A stretch of DNA of 6,180 bases from JAAYKS01 sp964479435 (GTDB taxonomy: Bacteria; Bacillota; Clostridia; Saccharofermentanales; UBA5734), in NCBI GenBank assembly GCA_964479435.1, contig CAYZME010000098.1, forward strand, positions 1 through 6,180, given 5' to 3'. Made by a program: the position numbers and the translations under genes. Below the pieces are notes generated by a model. That model was not told the DNA's origin. It saw only the letters and a list, made by a program, of their open reading frames with translations, and did not search any database. Positions within the stretch are counted from its first letter, which is position 1. Every line of letters starts with the position of its first letter. Positions 1 through 5,757 of this stretch are shown piece by piece.

Positions 1-31
1 CAAGCACTCTAGCCACCTGAGCTACACCCCG
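1..31 (-). tRNA. tRNA gene, 5' third only (possibly tRNA-Pro), cut by window edge
   Basis: Read on the minus strand, the edge sequence starts CGGGGTG and continues with the invariant T8-A9, a D-stem GCTC pairing with GAGT (one G-T pair), and a D-loop beginning AGG with a central GG. It runs into the first bases of the anticodon stem (CTTG) before the window ends. This is the canonical 5' half-cloverleaf. The anticodon lies outside the window, so the amino acid cannot be read. A C at position 1 is commonest in proline and initiator tRNAs, and the rest of the sequence does not look like an initiator tRNA, so Pro is a guess. A good promoter lies just upstream. Confidence 0.85.
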
Positions 32-43
32 AAAACCTTTCCA

Positions 44-73
44 ATTGTAATCAATTTAGCTACGCCCTGTCAA
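44..73 (-). promoter_or_regulatory. Sigma-70-type promoter of the tRNA
   Basis: On the minus strand a perfect -35 TTGACA (68-73) is followed after 18 bases by a -10 TACAAT (44-49), one mismatch from TATAAT. The tRNA 5' end lies 12 bases beyond the -10, so the primary transcript would have only a few leader bases. The spacing and match quality make this the strongest promoter in the window. Confidence 0.75.
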
Positions 74-149
74 TCAGCCGACGTACCTTACATAAAATGA
101 GCGCGAAAGCGAAGTTGTGCCTCACACGGCAGCGACGATCCTACCCATC

Positions 150-179
150 GACCGCCGGGGACGGCCGCCCCCGGCGGTC
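150..179 (-). terminator. GC-rich hairpin downstream of mutM, probable transcript end
   Basis: A perfect 11-bp inverted repeat, GACCGCCGGGG with its complement CCCCGGCGGTC, encloses an 8-base loop. It begins 14 bases past the mutM stop codon. The position is right for a terminator or 3' mRNA stabiliser, but no T-run follows on the minus strand (the next bases read GATGGGTAGG), so it is not a textbook intrinsic terminator. It separates mutM from the tRNA, which has its own promoter. The stem is directly visible; its role is inferred. Confidence 0.5.
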
Positions 180-193
180 TGGCCGATGCTTTG

Positions 194-1015
194 TCATTTC
201 TGGCATTGGGGGCACCAGACGCTTCCGCGGCCGCCGATGGTTGTCCGTTGCAATGCGGTACCGCAAACGCGGCACGGCAAGCCGGCGCGGTTATACACCT
301 GGAGATGGGGTGTGTTGCGATACGCGCGCCCGTTCTCGGCAAAAAAGGCGGCTGCGGATATGGTGTTTTTCTCTGTGAAAAACACCAGCCGCTCGGGGAT
401 GGTCAACGCCAGCCGTTGCCATTCGTCTGCCGTCAATGTGTTCGCTTGCCGGGAAGGCAAGATGCCCGCTTGAAATAGGATTTCATCCGCATAGATGTTG
501 CCGATGCCGGCGACGACCCGCTGGTCGAGCAGGCAGCTTTTGATCGGCACCCGCCGCGCGCCGCACCGGTCGCGCAGATATTCGCCCGTCACATCCGGGC
601 CCGGCTCGGGCCCTAACCGATGGATGCCACTGATGCGGTCCGGTTCGCAGGGGGCAAAATACCAGATGCGCCCGAAACGCCGCGGATCGGAGAAGCGCAA
701 TTGATTGCCATCGCCCAGGCCCCAAACCACATGCGTGTGCTTTTCTGGCGGCTCCCCGGCCGCGGCCACCACCAGCGCGCCCGTCATACGCAAATGGACG
801 ACCATCCTGCTTTGGTCCAAGAAGTCAAACCAGAGATATTTCCCGCGCCGCCCCAGCGAGGCAATGCACTGTTGGCGCAATTTTGCGCCCAGCCGGCCTG
901 CCTCGGGGTGCGCGATGACTTGCGGCTGGTGAAGGATCACTTCACGGATCGACTGCCCGATCAGCAGGGGCGCGAGCACGCGGCGCGTCGTTTCAACCTC
1001 AGGTAATTCCGGCAT
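194..1015 (-). CDS. mutM: Formamidopyrimidine-DNA glycosylase (MutM/Fpg), bifunctional glycosylase/AP lyase
   Basis: This base-excision repair enzyme removes 8-oxoguanine and ring-opened purines from DNA and nicks the resulting abasic site. The 273-residue length is normal for the family. It opens with the signature MPELPEVET: after Met removal, Pro2 is the Schiff-base nucleophile and Glu3 the catalytic acid. Lys59 (RRGKY) matches the conserved phosphate-contacting lysine, M77 and R113/F114 (PRRFG) match the strand-probing residues, and the helix-two-turn-helix carries VAGIGNIYADEIL at 168-180. A C-terminal zinc finger has Cys248, Cys251, Cys268 and Cys271 (CxxC-x16-CxxC) with the GGRG turn. 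The segment at about 212-232 (FFTEKNTISAAAFFAENGR) departs from the usual GGT/S-containing lesion loop. The start is supported by GAGG at 1024-1027, 8 bases before the ATG. It is the only protein gene between the upstream cassette and the tRNA. Confidence 0.95.
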   Translation of the reverse strand: MPELPEVETTRRVLAPLLIGQSIREVILHQPQVIAHPEAGRLGAKLRQQCIASLGRRGKYLWFDFLDQSRMVVHLRMTGALVVAAAGEPPEKHTHVVWGLGDGNQLRFSDPRRFGRIWYFAPCEPDRISGIHRLGPEPGPDVTGEYLRDRCGARRVPIKSCLLDQRVVAGIGNIYADEILFQAGILPSRQANTLTADEWQRLALTIPERLVFFTEKNTISAAAFFAENGRAYRNTPHLQVYNRAGLPCRVCGTALQRTTIGGRGSVWCPQCQK

Positions 1016-1038
1016 GGCCCAAACCTCATTTTTTGTAG

Positions 1039-1067
1039 ATTGTATTCCCCAAAAGCGAAGAGGTCGT
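1039..1067 (-). promoter_or_regulatory. Possible mutM promoter (-10 clear, -35 weak)
   Basis: TACAAT on the minus strand (1039-1044) lies upstream of the mutM ATG, giving a short leader that still includes the GAGG ribosome binding site. At 17-base spacing the -35 position reads ACGACC, which keeps only the GAC core. The -35 area falls inside the hairpin assigned as terminator of the upstream operon. The same TACAAT hexamer appears in the two stronger promoters of this window. Confidence 0.3.
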
Positions 1068-1088
1068 GCGTTGCGCGCGCCCGACCTC
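1060..1088 (-). terminator. Probable terminator of the oxidoreductase/isomerase operon
   Basis: GAGGTCG and its complement CGACCTC form a 7-bp outer stem, extended inside by a GCG/CGC pairing after one mismatch. On the minus strand the stem is followed by TTCGCTTTT, an imperfect T-rich tract. It lies about 85 bases past the stop codon of the isomerase gene and before the mutM ribosome binding site, so it would stop readthrough from the sugar operon. Confidence 0.55.
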
Positions 1089-1173
1089 CCCGTTCTTCGA
1101 TCGCTAGTCTTTATGAGGCCGGCCGCGATTGGCGCGACGATGCCTCAGGCAAAACGGCTTCACCTCCCTGGGG

Positions 1174-2004
1174 TCAGAGGCCCAGGACGTTTTTGATGTA
1201 GATCCGCGACACCTCGGCAGAGTGGAAATTGCAAATCTCCGGACGGTCCAGCTCCACGCACAAGACGCCGTCGTAGCCTTCTTCCTCCAAAGCCGCCTTG
1301 ATCGCCGGGAAGTTGACCGTGCCGTGGCCCAACGCACGGAAGCTCGCCATTTTCTGGGGGCCTTCGGCTTTGGACAACGCGTACAGATCGACGTCTTTCA
1401 AGTGCATATAAGCGATCCGTTTGCCATACTGGTGGATCAATGCCACCGGGTCGATGTCGGCCAATGTCGTATGCGCGGTGTCAAAGCAGAAGAAAACATG
1501 CTCGGGATTGGTGTGCTCGGCAAAATAGTCGATGTCACTCTGCCAGAATACGCACGTCCCATAGTGCGGATGGAAGCAAAGCTGGATGCCTTTTTCGATG
1601 GCGTACGCGCCCAAACGGTTGGCGATTTCGCACATTTTGTCGAGCATCTCGGGGTTGGTCGGGCGCTCCTTGGGTCCGTCGTCGCCAAAACCGCTGTTTT
1701 GGCAGTTGTACCACTTGCCGCCGATGTCCGCGAGAAAATCGATTTGCTTTTTGGCAATGGCGATCATTTCTTCCACGTCAAAGCTGAAATGGCCGTACAG
1801 ATTCACCAGTTCCACGCCGCAATTTTTCGCCAGCTGGACCAGTTCCTGCGGGTCTTCCGCGTAAAAGTCACGGATAAAGGCGAAGTTTTCCACGTAGTCG
1901 TAGCCCAGGAATTTGCATTCGCGGAAAGACTGCTCCAGCATCCGTTTGGCTAATTGCGGTTCACGGCTGTTGATCCAGGTCCACCCAGTGTACGCGATTT
2001 TCAT
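1174..2004 (-). CDS. Sugar phosphate isomerase/epimerase family protein (AP-endonuclease-2-type TIM barrel), IolE-like
   Basis: This 276-residue protein has the look of the xylose-isomerase-like TIM barrel superfamily, which includes sugar epimerases, inosose dehydratase IolE and keto-sugar eliminases. Candidate metal and catalytic positions occur at strand ends: E39 (YVENF), H145 and H147 (FHPHYGT), D175 and H178 (CFDTAH), H201 (MHLKDV) and E251 (CVELDRP). The HPHYGT and HLKDV segments and the DP-ALI-YG spacing resemble IolE more than the tagatose or psicose epimerases, whose fifth-strand ligand is Glu. The substrate cannot be read from sequence. The start is backed by GGAGG at 2012-2016, 7 bases before the ATG. 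The gene begins 23 bases after the oxidoreductase stop, so the two are almost surely co-transcribed. Annotating it as iolE itself would overreach, because no other inositol gene is present. Confidence 0.85.
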   Translation of the reverse strand: MKIAYTGWTWINSREPQLAKRMLEQSFRECKFLGYDYVENFAFIRDFYAEDPQELVQLAKNCGVELVNLYGHFSFDVEEMIAIAKKQIDFLADIGGKWYNCQNSGFGDDGPKERPTNPEMLDKMCEIANRLGAYAIEKGIQLCFHPHYGTCVFWQSDIDYFAEHTNPEHVFFCFDTAHTTLADIDPVALIHQYGKRIAYMHLKDVDLYALSKAEGPQKMASFRALGHGTVNFPAIKAALEEEGYDGVLCVELDRPEICNFHSAEVSRIYIKNVLGL

Positions 2005-2027
2005 TGTTCTTCCTCCATTTTGTATTG

Positions 2028-3230
2028 TTATGCTTCCATGACGCCATGGATCGCGGCTTTAGACATCGGTTGAGTGCGGGCATAACGCGTCGTCATGGGG
2101 ACAAACGCGCCTTGCTCGCTGGATTTGCTGAAGCTGGTCAAAATCTCCAACACATGCAATTGCTGCTGATCGTTGGCGCGGAAATCCCGCCCGCTGCGAA
2201 TCGCTTTGCCCATATCCGCCAGGCCGATGCCGCGCGAGTTCTCACTGTATCCATACAGCAGCGGCATCTCTTTGTAGCCATCGTAGAACTGAACAGCTGT
2301 GCGCCGCGCCAACGCCGGATCGGTTTTGCTGGCTGCCTGGTCTTCCGGCCGCAAAAGCAACACCGTCCCGCCAAACGTGTTGGGATCCGGCACAACCAGC
2401 GTCCCTTCTGTACCATAGACCTCAAAGCGCGCTTGCGCGAAACGGCTATAAAAGACGTCAAACGTGGTACATACCTGCGCGATGGCGCCGTTGGAAAACA
2501 AGATGCTGCCCGTCAGATGGGTGTCGACATCGACGTCGATGGTCTCGCCAAAGTGCGGGTCCGAGGTGATGACGCGCGTGGGAAAAGTCTTTTTAGTCAG
2601 TGCGGAAACGCCCTTGGCCTCGCCTAACAATTGCACCAGCGCGGTAATATAGTACGGACCCATGTCCAGCATCGGACCGCCCCCGCGCTTATAATAGAAT
2701 TCCGGGTCGGGGTGCCATGTTTCGTGCCCGTGGCACACCATCGCGCAGTTGGCCCCGACCGGTTCGCCGATCAGACCTTCGTCGATCAGGCGTCTGGCCG
2801 TTTGAATTCCCGCGCCCATAAATGTGTCGGGCGCTCCGCCCAGCTTCAAGCCCTTCTCTTGGGCCAACGCCACGAGCTCCACCGCTTCTTCCATGTCGAC
2901 AGCCAATGGTTTTTCCGAGTACACATGCTTGCCGTGGTTCAGAGCCAGCTTGGTCACCTCGTAATGCTCATACGGGCGGGTGAGGTTGAGAATGACGTCT
3001 ACTGCCGGATCGTCAAACGCTTCATACATATCCGTATAGATTTTTGGGGTCGGGATCTGAGGATTTTTCTCCTGCTGCTCTTTGACCCACGCGACGCCTT
3101 TTTCAGCTCTTTCTGAAATCAGATCGCATACACCGTGTAACTCGACATCGCGAAAAGTAGTGGTGATGTTTTTGAGATAGATGCCGCTGATCGCGCCCAC
3201 GCCGATCATGGCCACTTTCACTGGTTTCAT
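2028..3230 (-). CDS. Gfo/Idh/MocA family NAD(P)-dependent oxidoreductase
   Basis: This is a cytoplasmic dehydrogenase of about 400 residues, normal to slightly long for the family. The N-terminal Rossmann fold carries the dinucleotide-binding glycines GVGAISG (10-16), an acidic residue D36 after the second strand (VCDLISE), and the family hallmark EKP at 106-108 (YSEKPLA), whose Lys107 binds cofactor and substrate. The C-terminal domain has GGGPMLDMGPYY at 183-194, where D189 and the following aromatic pair sit in the active site; many relatives have His in the Tyr193 or Tyr194 region. Members oxidise or reduce a hydroxyl or keto group on sugars, inositols or glycosides. The first gene of a two-gene unit with the IolE-like barrel, it has an excellent ribosome binding site (AAAGGAG, 7 bases before the ATG). 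The substrate is unknown, and no transporter or regulator sits beside it in this window. Confidence 0.9.
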   Translation of the reverse strand: MKPVKVAMIGVGAISGIYLKNITTTFRDVELHGVCDLISERAEKGVAWVKEQQEKNPQIPTPKIYTDMYEAFDDPAVDVILNLTRPYEHYEVTKLALNHGKHVYSEKPLAVDMEEAVELVALAQEKGLKLGGAPDTFMGAGIQTARRLIDEGLIGEPVGANCAMVCHGHETWHPDPEFYYKRGGGPMLDMGPYYITALVQLLGEAKGVSALTKKTFPTRVITSDPHFGETIDVDVDTHLTGSILFSNGAIAQVCTTFDVFYSRFAQARFEVYGTEGTLVVPDPNTFGGTVLLLRPEDQAASKTDPALARRTAVQFYDGYKEMPLLYGYSENSRGIGLADMGKAIRSGRDFRANDQQQLHVLEILTSFSKSSEQGAFVPMTTRYARTQPMSKAAIHGVMEA

Positions 3231-3335
3231 GCCTTCACTCCTTTGTTGATAATCAGCCGGGCAAATCTATGGTGTCCGCGCGTCCCGACACATACATCGC
3301 CTCGCCCCCGCGTCTGGCGGAAAGCCGTCCCTATC

Positions 3336-3341
3336 AGTATA
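3336..3341 (-). promoter_or_regulatory. Weak -10-like element upstream of the sugar operon
   Basis: TATACT on the minus strand lies between the upstream terminator and the oxidoreductase gene, where a promoter is required. No -35 match is visible at 16-18 bases upstream, so the operon may need an activator or use another site. The remaining leader down to the ribosome binding site (about 90 bases) is GC-rich and shows no riboswitch that I recognise. Confidence 0.2.
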
Positions 3342-3387
3342 ACCTATGAACCGCGCGGCAGCGGGGCCAGAACCGCCGCTTTCACGT

Positions 3388-3420
3388 AAAAATGGCCGGC
3401 ATCTCCAGGAAGCCGGCCAT
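3388..3420 (-). terminator. Intrinsic terminator after the CMD-family gene
   Basis: ATGGCCGGC and its exact complement GCCGGCCAT form a 9-bp GC-rich stem around an 11-base loop. On the minus strand the stem runs straight into TTTTT (3388-3392, counting the last stem base). It lies about 30 bases past the stop codon of the gene ending at 3450. This is the clearest rho-independent terminator in the window, and it separates the surface-protein side from the sugar operon. Confidence 0.85.
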
Positions 3421-3449
3421 GAAAACACGGACGCGGTCTTGGCGTATGC

Positions 3450-4061
3450 CTAGGTCTGTCGGGCGACATGAAAGGGATACAGGGTTTTCTTGCGGGCGTG
3501 ATCGATGAGCGCGTGGATCGCGGCGATCGGCAGGTATAACCCCCCGGCCAGGAAAATGGAAAGCTCATATGCCAGTCGCGTCTTGCCCGACGCGACTTTG
3601 CGCAAGCGATCCCAGAGGGCGCTGACCGCCATGCCGTATATATTGGCCGCGTTCATCGCCCGCGTCAGCGACAAAATAACCATCGCGCCCTCTTGCCCGT
3701 ACGCCTCGACCAGGCGGTACCAGGCATGGGGGGAACAGATCCCGTTTTGGTCCGTGAGGTGCTGGGCAAAAATCACGCCCAGCAACTCATCCTCCGGGAC
3801 CCTTTGCGTCTCACCACCGAGGATTTCGTGTATCTCTTCCAGCTGCAGCCCTTTTTCGAGCGCCAGTTTGGTATGCGCGTACGAACACGCTTCACAACCG
3901 TTTACTTCGGTTACCGCGAGCATGATCCGTTCGCGAAAGGGCGGCGCGATCAACTGCTTTTTGCGATTCAAGCGAAAATACCGCAGACTTCGCATCACCA
4001 GCACGAGTGTTTGATAAAAATAGCGATGGCTGTATATTTTTTTGTAATAGCGATCCGCCAT
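3450..4061 (-). CDS. Carboxymuconolactone decarboxylase (CMD) family protein, AhpD-like
   Basis: The 203 residues contain the CMD/AhpD signature near the N-terminal third: FRERIMLAV, then NGCEACSYAH, giving C56-x2-C59-x3-H63 with E44 at the position of the AhpD active-site glutamate. In AhpD the cysteine pair reduces peroxiredoxin-bound disulfides, so a thiol redox or peroxide role is plausible, though no ahpC partner is visible. The N-terminus (1-40) is basic and aromatic, and residues 163-185 form a hydrophobic helix (LAYELSIFLAGGLYLPIAA), so membrane association is possible but not shown. The ribosome binding context is unusual: AAGGAG is only one base from the ATG and GAGG is 10 bases away, yet a stop codon just upstream leaves no earlier in-frame start. 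The gene starts 33 bases after the surface-protein stop with no terminator between, suggesting a shared transcript. A strong terminator follows. Confidence 0.8.
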   Translation of the reverse strand: MADRYYKKIYSHRYFYQTLVLVMRSLRYFRLNRKKQLIAPPFRERIMLAVTEVNGCEACSYAHTKLALEKGLQLEEIHEILGGETQRVPEDELLGVIFAQHLTDQNGICSPHAWYRLVEAYGQEGAMVILSLTRAMNAANIYGMAVSALWDRLRKVASGKTRLAYELSIFLAGGLYLPIAAIHALIDHARKKTLYPFHVARQT

Positions 4062-4094
4062 GCTCCTTCCGCCTCTTTAGATCCTCGGCGACTT

Positions 4095-5642
4095 CTATTG
4101 CGGTTCTTTCCGGCGGGAACGGAGCCGCAAGAGGCAACCCGCCATGCCAAGACAAAGGAAGCCCGAAACCGGCAGGATGTTGCTTTCCCCGGTATCCGGT
4201 ATCTCGACGACGGCTTCCTCGGCTTCCTCGACTTCCACGAATACTGCAAAGGGTGACAGTTCCGTAACGACAAAGGTAGCCGCGCCGCCCTCGACCGTGG
4301 CGGTGTAGCTTTTTAGTACGCCGTTCGCGCAATGCAGGATGGTCACGATCTTGCCATCATATGAAGCGCCCACTGGGATGGCGAGCTCGAGCTCGCCGCC
4401 AAACGCTTCCGTCAGTGAGATGTTGTAAAAGGACAACAATATATACGTATCATCACTCAGGCGATCGCGTATGGCATCGCAAGCGTCGCACGCACCCGGG
4501 TTGTCCAAGGCTCCCTCTTCTACTTGCAGCTCCGCGTTGACGTGGATACGGCCCATGATGGACACCCCGCTGGGCGTATGTGTCAAGGTGCGCAGGATCT
4601 GGCTGATCGTCGTGACCGTCGTACCCTCGCCGGCAAAGGACGCAAACGATGTCGCTGTCTCCGGGAAGCGGGCATAGAAAGTATATGCTGTTGCCGGCTG
4701 CAATCCGGCGAAAGTCGAATCGGTCTGCCACGCGCCGTCGTTCACCCGATACTCAGCGCCGGCGATGATTTCCAGCGTGACGGAGTTGGCGGCGAGATCG
4801 GACACGACCGGCGCCGCGGGCGGCGCTTGTTCACTCTTTTCGGTGCCTGCCAACGTTCCGCCGCTCGCCAGTGAGGCATGGTGTGTCTCTGATTCGGGAT
4901 AATAGGCAAAGAAGCTGTATTCAGTCCCGGGCTGCAGCCCGGCAAAAGTAAGCCCGCTCTGCCATACACCGCCGTCTCCCAGCTTGTATTGCGCCCCGGG
5001 AATTTCCTCCAGCGTAATGCTAGTGTCCGTCCCGCTGGCAACGACGGGCGCGGGAGGCGCATGCTGCTCCAATTTTGCCGGGAGCAAAAGGTAGCTCAGA
5101 CCGTACCAAATCGGGTAATTCGTTGTACGGCTGATCCGCACTTGCGAAATACCGGCAGGATCTTGCAGGATATAAGCCGCATCCGCAAAGTCTCCCGGAG
5201 TATGGTACGTTCGCCAATCCCCGCCATTGAGCGAGATGCTGAGCGATTGATTCGCCAAATAAATGCCGTTTGGGTCAACCGCGATTACACCCAGACACAA
5301 GGATTTCGGCAAAGGATCAGAAAATGACAGCACCATAATCCGGTCGGCGGAATTTACCGAGATATTTTCCGAGTCATTGTAATAGCCGGGGGCGGCACCC
5401 GGGTTCGTATCCAGCACGGTGGACATTTGGTACGAGTAGGGTCCCAGTATCAAATCCAGAGGTTCTTCCACCAAGCCCGGACCGCCAAGATGATTGTAAC
5501 CAAACAGCTGCTCATTGGTTGACGCGAAAGCGGCTTCGAATTCAGCCTTGCTGGTTGGCGTGGTGCCGGCGAGTACGAAACAGGGCAGGACAAGTACGAC
5601 AAGCAGGAGAAAAGTAAGCGAAAAATGAATTTTCTTTTTCAT
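4095..5642 (-). CDS. Secreted, sortase-anchored surface protein with two FN3-like repeats
   Basis: This 515-residue protein is built for export and wall attachment. Residues 1-25 are a signal peptide (MKKK, long Leu/Val core, cleavage likely after VLA). Residues 26-190 form an unassigned domain probably rich in beta strands. Residues 195-272 and 273-345 are two related FN3-like repeats, each starting APP and sharing the block FAGLQP. Residues 346-470 resemble a C-terminal beta-sandwich common in clostridial surface proteins (IHVNAELQVEE, then ELELAIPVGASYDGKIVTILHC, then ELSPFAVFVE). An acidic linker leads to the sorting signal IPDTG (481-485), a hydrophobic stretch and the tail RLRSRRKEPQ. 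No catalytic motif is seen, so adhesion or binding is the likely class of role. An ATG 12 bases earlier (5654) would add MEDD, but GGAGG lies 5 bases before the chosen start. Confidence 0.85.
   Translation of the reverse strand: MKKKIHFSLTFLLLVVLVLPCFVLAGTTPTSKAEFEAAFASTNEQLFGYNHLGGPGLVEEPLDLILGPYSYQMSTVLDTNPGAAPGYYNDSENISVNSADRIMVLSFSDPLPKSLCLGVIAVDPNGIYLANQSLSISLNGGDWRTYHTPGDFADAAYILQDPAGISQVRISRTTNYPIWYGLSYLLLPAKLEQHAPPAPVVASGTDTSITLEEIPGAQYKLGDGGVWQSGLTFAGLQPGTEYSFFAYYPESETHHASLASGGTLAGTEKSEQAPPAAPVVSDLAANSVTLEIIAGAEYRVNDGAWQTDSTFAGLQPATAYTFYARFPETATSFASFAGEGTTVTTISQILRTLTHTPSGVSIMGRIHVNAELQVEEGALDNPGACDACDAIRDRLSDDTYILLSFYNISLTEAFGGELELAIPVGASYDGKIVTILHCANGVLKSYTATVEGGAATFVVTELSPFAVFVEVEEAEEAVVEIPDTGESNILPVSGFLCLGMAGCLLRLRSRRKEPQ
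4098..4202 (-). other. Cell-wall sorting signal (IPDTG, hydrophobic helix, basic tail)
   Basis: The coding segment gives I-P-D-T-G-E, a hydrophobic stretch of about 19 residues containing LPVSGFLCLGMAGCLL, and a positively charged end (RLRSRRKEPQ). This is the tripartite sortase substrate layout, with Ile in place of the usual first Leu of LPXTG. Sortase would cut between T484 and G485. No sortase gene lies in this window. Confidence 0.75.
4608..5060 (-). repeat. Tandem pair of FN3-like protein repeats (about 73-78 residues each)
   Basis: Within the surface protein, 4827-5060 and 4608-4826 encode two repeats that align along their length: an APPAPVV/APPAAPVV start, then SITLEEIPGAQYK against SVTLEIIAGAEYR, then GVWQ/GAWQ, the identical FAGLQP, and YSFFAYYPE against YTFYARFPE. 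They have diverged a good deal outside these blocks, so this is an old duplication and not a recent DNA repeat. Confidence 0.75.
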
Positions 5643-5647
5643 ATCAT

Positions 5648-5652
5648 CCTCC
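5648..5652 (-). promoter_or_regulatory. Ribosome binding site that sets the surface-protein start
   Basis: GGAGG on the minus strand lies 5 bases before the ATG at 5642. It falls between this ATG and the upstream in-frame ATG at 5654, overlapping codons 1-3 of the longer form, and no comparable purine tract precedes 5654. The ATG at 5642 also gives a standard MKKK signal-peptide start. Confidence 0.7.
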
Positions 5653-5675
5653 ATTTTGATACCCCATGCCGCGGC

Positions 5676-5710
5676 AAAAAACAGCGTGTAGCACTGGTTC
5701 TACCGCCAGC
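5676..5710 (-). promoter_or_regulatory. Possible attenuator in the surface-protein leader
   Basis: On the minus strand CAGTG-CTACA-CGCTG can form a 5-bp hairpin followed directly by TTTTTT (5676-5681), resembling a small intrinsic terminator upstream of the coding start. An earlier GCTGG (5706-5710) can instead pair with CCAGT (5693-5697), which shares bases with the terminator stem, so the two hairpins exclude each other. The stems are short and may be chance. No known riboswitch consensus was recognised. Confidence 0.3.
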
Positions 5711-5757
5711 AGACCCAAAGATGCGGAAAGCCATCTATCCAATTTAATTTCAATAAA

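Noticed and set aside
20..26. Signal-peptide Cys21 as a lipoprotein attachment site
   Set aside because: The residues before the cysteine are VLP, and proline at -1 breaks the lipobox; a sortase signal at the other end already explains attachment. Positions given are protein residues; the DNA lies at about 5565-5585.
1129..1953. Open frame of 274 codons on the plus strand opposite the isomerase gene
   Set aside because: It mirrors the codon periodicity of the minus-strand gene, has no ribosome binding site, and its product looks like no protein family. The opposite strand carries a clear conserved enzyme with a good start.
2004..2627. Open frame of 207 codons on the plus strand inside the oxidoreductase gene
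   Set aside because: Antisense to a well-supported Gfo/Idh/MocA gene; composition is rich in Arg, His and Ala as expected for a shadow frame in GC-rich DNA.
3271..3290. TGTC...GACA inverted ends in the leader of the oxidoreductase gene, considered as an operator
   Set aside because: Only four bases match on each side and the centre is not symmetric, so chance is the better explanation.
3505..4256. Two overlapping plus-strand open frames opposite the CMD-family gene
   Set aside because: Both are antisense to the CxxCxxxH-bearing gene, overlap each other in different frames, and show no start signal or domain.
5652..5654. Upstream ATG giving a form of the surface protein starting MEDD
   Set aside because: It lacks a ribosome binding site and puts acidic residues before the signal peptide; GGAGG fits the ATG at 5642.
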